Source of the DNA: Zygnema cylindricum
Taxonomy: Eukaryota; Streptophyta; Zygnematophyceae; Zygnematales; Zygnemataceae
Length of the DNA stretch: 64,000 nucleotides
Assembly (NCBI GenBank): GCA_037447655.1
Contig: JBBHKE010001654.1
Location: 1 to 64,000 of the forward strand
Direction: 5' to 3'
Shown: piece by piece, positions 61,722-64,000 of the stretch
Numbering within the stretch: position 1 is the stretch's first letter
How the letters are laid out: each line of letters starts with the position of its first letter
Translations under genes and position numbers: made by a program
Notes under the pieces: generated by a model
What the model was told of the DNA's origin: nothing
Databases searched by the model: none
The model's input: only the letters and a program-made list of their open reading frames with translations

Positions 61722-61756
61722 GGACTCAGGGGAGTCCAGGCTACACAGGGGTGTAG
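61722..61756 (+). promoter_or_regulatory. Twin tetraloop hairpins in the element C RNA leader
   Basis: GGACTC-AGGG-GAGTCC is followed after three bases by CTACAC-AGGG-GTGTAG. Both have 6-bp stems. The second stem is CTGCAC/GTGCAG in element A, a compensated change. Confidence 0.75.
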
Positions 61757-62006
61757 TCGGTCAGAGTTTTGGTCTGCCAGGGTGGCTGTATTTCTAAGGG
61801 AAAGTCAAAGTGGGTGAATGTGTCCAAATCTCATATTCTAACTTTGCATTCTGTGGTGGAACTGAGCACACAGAAAGTGTTATTTCACAGGGGTGAATAT
61901 ATATTGGGGTTCTGACTGTCAAGGGGTCAGTCATTTGGGTTTATATCAACTTGGAGTCGGCACTATCTAGATAAGCTTCTTTTGGATCTGCATACTCTGA
62001 GGGCCA

Positions 62007-63890
62007 ATGGAGGTCTCAGAGTTTCAGGTTATGGGCCCACCATCTAGGGTGCCTATGTTCGATGGAACAGACTTCACTTATTGGGAGTTTACAATGGCGG
62101 GATTGCTTTTTGAGAAGCACTTATGGGGAATCGTTTCGGGACAAGTGAGATGTCCGTCACCTGGCTTTGGAGGAGCTTACTATGGAGATTCATCTGAGGC
62201 TGCCCAGAATATCAACCGGAGTTCAGATGCAACGGAAGGTGAAGGGAAAAATCTTTCCGTGGATAGGGAAATAGGGGAGAAGGAAAAAGGGACACCTATG
62301 GTGAGGGGAGCTAGGCTCTCAGCTATGGTACCACATGTAGGGATTAAAACTGAAGAAAATGACACAAAAATATGGGAATACAAAAACACTATAGCAAAAC
62401 ATCTCATACTTAGATATGTGTCTAAGTCGATAGCTATCACTCTTTTAAGTCTAACCAAAGCTTCAGATATATGGGAAGCACTAATTCAGATTTATAAGAG
62501 TGAGACTATTCAGAGGCAGCAATTAGTAAAACAGGAAATAGATGCCTACGTTTATAAAGGCGGTAGCATGATAGAGTTTTGCAATGATATTGCTGCGTTA
62601 TACGTTGAGCTTACTAGTGCGGGATATGTAGAATCTGAGGAGAGTAAGATTAATACACTACTTATGAAACTCCCAGATGAGTACGAAAACATCATTTGTC
62701 GTATGCAGGCAATGGATGGCTCCTCATGGACTTGGAGCTTTACCATGGGGATAATTCTTGTGAGGGAAAGCACTTTGGAGCTTCGTAGGGGAAAGGACAG
62801 GGTCAATGCATTTTCAGCTGGTGGTGATTGGCGGAAGCGTGATGAGAGGAACGGCGGTGACGAGCGGAAGCGTGATGAGAGGAACGGTGGTGACGAGCGG
62901 AAGCGTGATGAGAGAAAGAAAGACAAAGGTAAACCTTATCGGAACTTTGGTGGAAAGAGAGGGAGAAGAAAAGAAAGGGGAGCTTTGAAAAAAGGGGTTT
63001 GCTTCTTTTGTAGGGAACCGGGTCATTATATGGAGGAATGCCCTTGTTTGGAAAAACTTAGAAGTTGGAATGTGGATGAGGAGGACGAAGAGGAAGAGGA
63101 GAAAGAGGATGAAGAAAAATTGGAGCTTCTTCACATCGGTAGAATGGGGAAGAGAGAAAAGTACACAGAAATTGGACGAAGGCAACAGTGTGCTTTTGGA
63201 GGTATAAGGGAAGTAAAGAGAGAGGAGATACTTGAAGAAGTTCAAAATATTGAGGATAGTTTCATAGATATTTTGGAAACAGAAAACTGGTCGGCAAGGG
63301 AGACTTCAACGGATTCCGAGGAAAGGGGAGAATTAATTCTAGAGGGGGTTTTAAAGGATAGGGGAGAAGAGAAATGTTTATTGGGAATAGAAAGTAATAG
63401 TGGAAAGAATTCCATGGGAGAGAGTGAGGGAAGTTCAGAAAATGGGGTAACTATCATAGATAAAAATATGAGTACGAAAGATGTAGATCTTATAAGGAAC
63501 TTAGTGGGGACTAGTGTTTGTTGGGAATATTTGGGGGTGGATGGATTTGACGTTACTACTTGGTGTGATGTCACTTGTGAAGATGTGCCTGTAAAAGGGT
63601 TAGCATCTGGGTGTATGTTGCAGATTGGAGATGGGGCTGGCTGTTTGGATCGCAAGAGGGAAATCTGTTTGTGTGTGGATAAAAGAGTGATGAAGTGGAT
63701 AAAATCTTTGCTCGAATTTATGAAAAATGGGATGTTAAATAAAATGTATGATCGACAAGATGAAATTATTTTTGGTCATCTAATACACTTTCTTAAATAT
63801 AAAAATATTCGCTTGAAGCTTCATGAAGGAAAAAGGAAAAAGGAAAGAAAAATATATATATATGTATTTGTTGTTTTTGATGGGAGTTGA
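62007..63890 (+). CDS. Gag-derived protein of element C, 627 residues
   Basis: An open frame free of stops, unlike A and B. The first ATG (62007) lies in the LTR. The conserved family start is probably the in-frame ATG at 62031 (MGPPSRVPMFDGTDFTYWEF). Residues about 110-260 are the copia gag core (AKHLILRYVSKSIAIT, MKLPDEYENIICRMQAMDG). Then come three copies of an RNGGDERKRDE-type repeat, the intact zinc knuckle CFFCREPGHYMEEC (about 332), and an acidic stretch. The last 250 residues are not ordinary gag. Their end (WIKSLLE, then HFLKYKNIRL) resembles the RNase H tail of A (WVKSLLE, HFKAKHMDIRL), suggesting fusion after loss of pol. It probably packages element RNA. Confidence 0.85.
   Translation: MEVSEFQVMGPPSRVPMFDGTDFTYWEFTMAGLLFEKHLWGIVSGQVRCPSPGFGGAYYGDSSEAAQNINRSSDATEGEGKNLSVDREIGEKEKGTPMVRGARLSAMVPHVGIKTEENDTKIWEYKNTIAKHLILRYVSKSIAITLLSLTKASDIWEALIQIYKSETIQRQQLVKQEIDAYVYKGGSMIEFCNDIAALYVELTSAGYVESEESKINTLLMKLPDEYENIICRMQAMDGSSWTWSFTMGIILVRESTLELRRGKDRVNAFSAGGDWRKRDERNGGDERKRDERNGGDERKRDERKKDKGKPYRNFGGKRGRRKERGALKKGVCFFCREPGHYMEECPCLEKLRSWNVDEEDEEEEEKEDEEKLELLHIGRMGKREKYTEIGRRQQCAFGGIREVKREEILEEVQNIEDSFIDILETENWSARETSTDSEERGELILEGVLKDRGEEKCLLGIESNSGKNSMGESEGSSENGVTIIDKNMSTKDVDLIRNLVGTSVCWEYLGVDGFDVTTWCDVTCEDVPVKGLASGCMLQIGDGAGCLDRKREICLCVDKRVMKWIKSLLEFMKNGMLNKMYDRQDEIIFGHLIHFLKYKNIRLKLHEGKRKKERKIYIYVFVVFDGS
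62027..62042 (+). promoter_or_regulatory. Half-tRNA primer-binding site of element C
   Basis: GGTTATGGGCCCACCA begins right after the LTR. It is the complement of the initiator tRNA-Met anticodon arm, the site used by Drosophila copia. The gag ATG at 62031 lies inside it. Confidence 0.85.
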
Positions 63891-63904
63891 AAGTAAGTAG
63901 ACTA

Positions 63905-63918
63905 GAAAATAAGGGGAG
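63905..63918 (+). promoter_or_regulatory. Polypurine tract of element C
   Basis: GAAAATAAGGGGAG abuts the 3' LTR start. The same tract is found in A, so it is conserved as the plus-strand primer. Confidence 0.85.
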
Positions 63919-64000
63919 TGTTGAAATTTAAGTATTTGCTAGGTCTAGAGTTTGTAAATATAAAAAGGCAAAAAGGGGACAGTGACAGCCTGCCTCTAAC
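63919..64000 (+). repeat. 3' LTR of element C, partial
   Basis: TGTTGAAATTTAAGTATTTG and onward match the 5' LTR start with very few differences over the 82 bases visible. The window ends inside it. Confidence 0.9.

Larger units (their letters stand above)
60834..62026 (+). repeat. 5' LTR of element C
   Basis: 1193 bp from TGTTGAAATTTAAG to CAGAGTTTCA. It carries the antisense tRNA-like module, a TATA box and the twin hairpins. Confidence 0.85.
60834..64000 (+). mobile_element. Gag-only copia-type element C, runs off the window
   Basis: The 5' LTR is at 60834-62026, a single 627-codon gag-derived frame follows, then a polypurine tract and the start of the 3' LTR at 63919. No protease, integrase or polymerase domain lies between. 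The LTR and leader are homologous to A and B, so it probably depends on a related autonomous copia. The layout matches terminal-repeat gag (TR-GAG) elements. The 3' LTR is incomplete, so LTR identity and target duplication cannot be judged. Confidence 0.85.

Overview
The window is nuclear DNA from a eukaryote: AT-rich, with genes split by short to mid-sized GT-AG introns, and with LTR retrotransposons, hAT transposons and miniature elements inserted into one another. I see no bacterial or organellar genes. I cannot name the species. An alga or other non-model eukaryote fits (plant-type repeat mix, compact 21-exon ABC transporter gene), but no marker decides it.

Layout. (1) 0.7-6.2 kb, plus strand: a five-exon gene for an unrecognised protein. 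(2) 6.2-10.2 kb: intergenic DNA with DNA-transposon remnants, including a 451-bp hAT derivative with an intact 8-bp target duplication. (3) 10.8-13.8 kb, plus: a five-exon gene for a 697-residue Ala/Thr/Val-rich repeat protein. (4) 15.3-28.3 kb: a nest of mobile elements. It holds a 5.5-kb hAT element with a decayed transposase, then a short hAT derivative split by a full-length but dead Ty1/copia element. A 477-bp tandem duplication straddles that junction. (5) 29.8-44.8 kb, plus: a complete ABCC (MRP-type) transporter gene, reconstructed exon by exon with consistent phases except for one extra T in exon 14. Miniature elements lie just upstream and in two introns, and a 490-bp AT-rich microsatellite fills part of intron 4. 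(6) 47.1-49.2 kb, minus: a three-exon glycerophosphodiester phosphodiesterase gene. (7) 51.4 kb to the end, plus: a decayed Ty3/gypsy element, interrupted by a truncated copia element (B), followed by a related gag-only element (C) that runs off the window.

The four cellular genes are not an operon and show no evident functional link beyond possible membrane and lipid roles. The most striking system is the copia family (A, B, C). Its primer-binding site matches the anticodon arm of initiator tRNA-Met, as in Drosophila copia, and the gag start codon lies inside that site. Each LTR carries an antisense tRNA-like module followed by a T5-T6 run, and paired 6-bp hairpins near the presumed RNA start whose stems covary between elements. 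Element C keeps a 627-codon open frame but has lost nearly all of pol.
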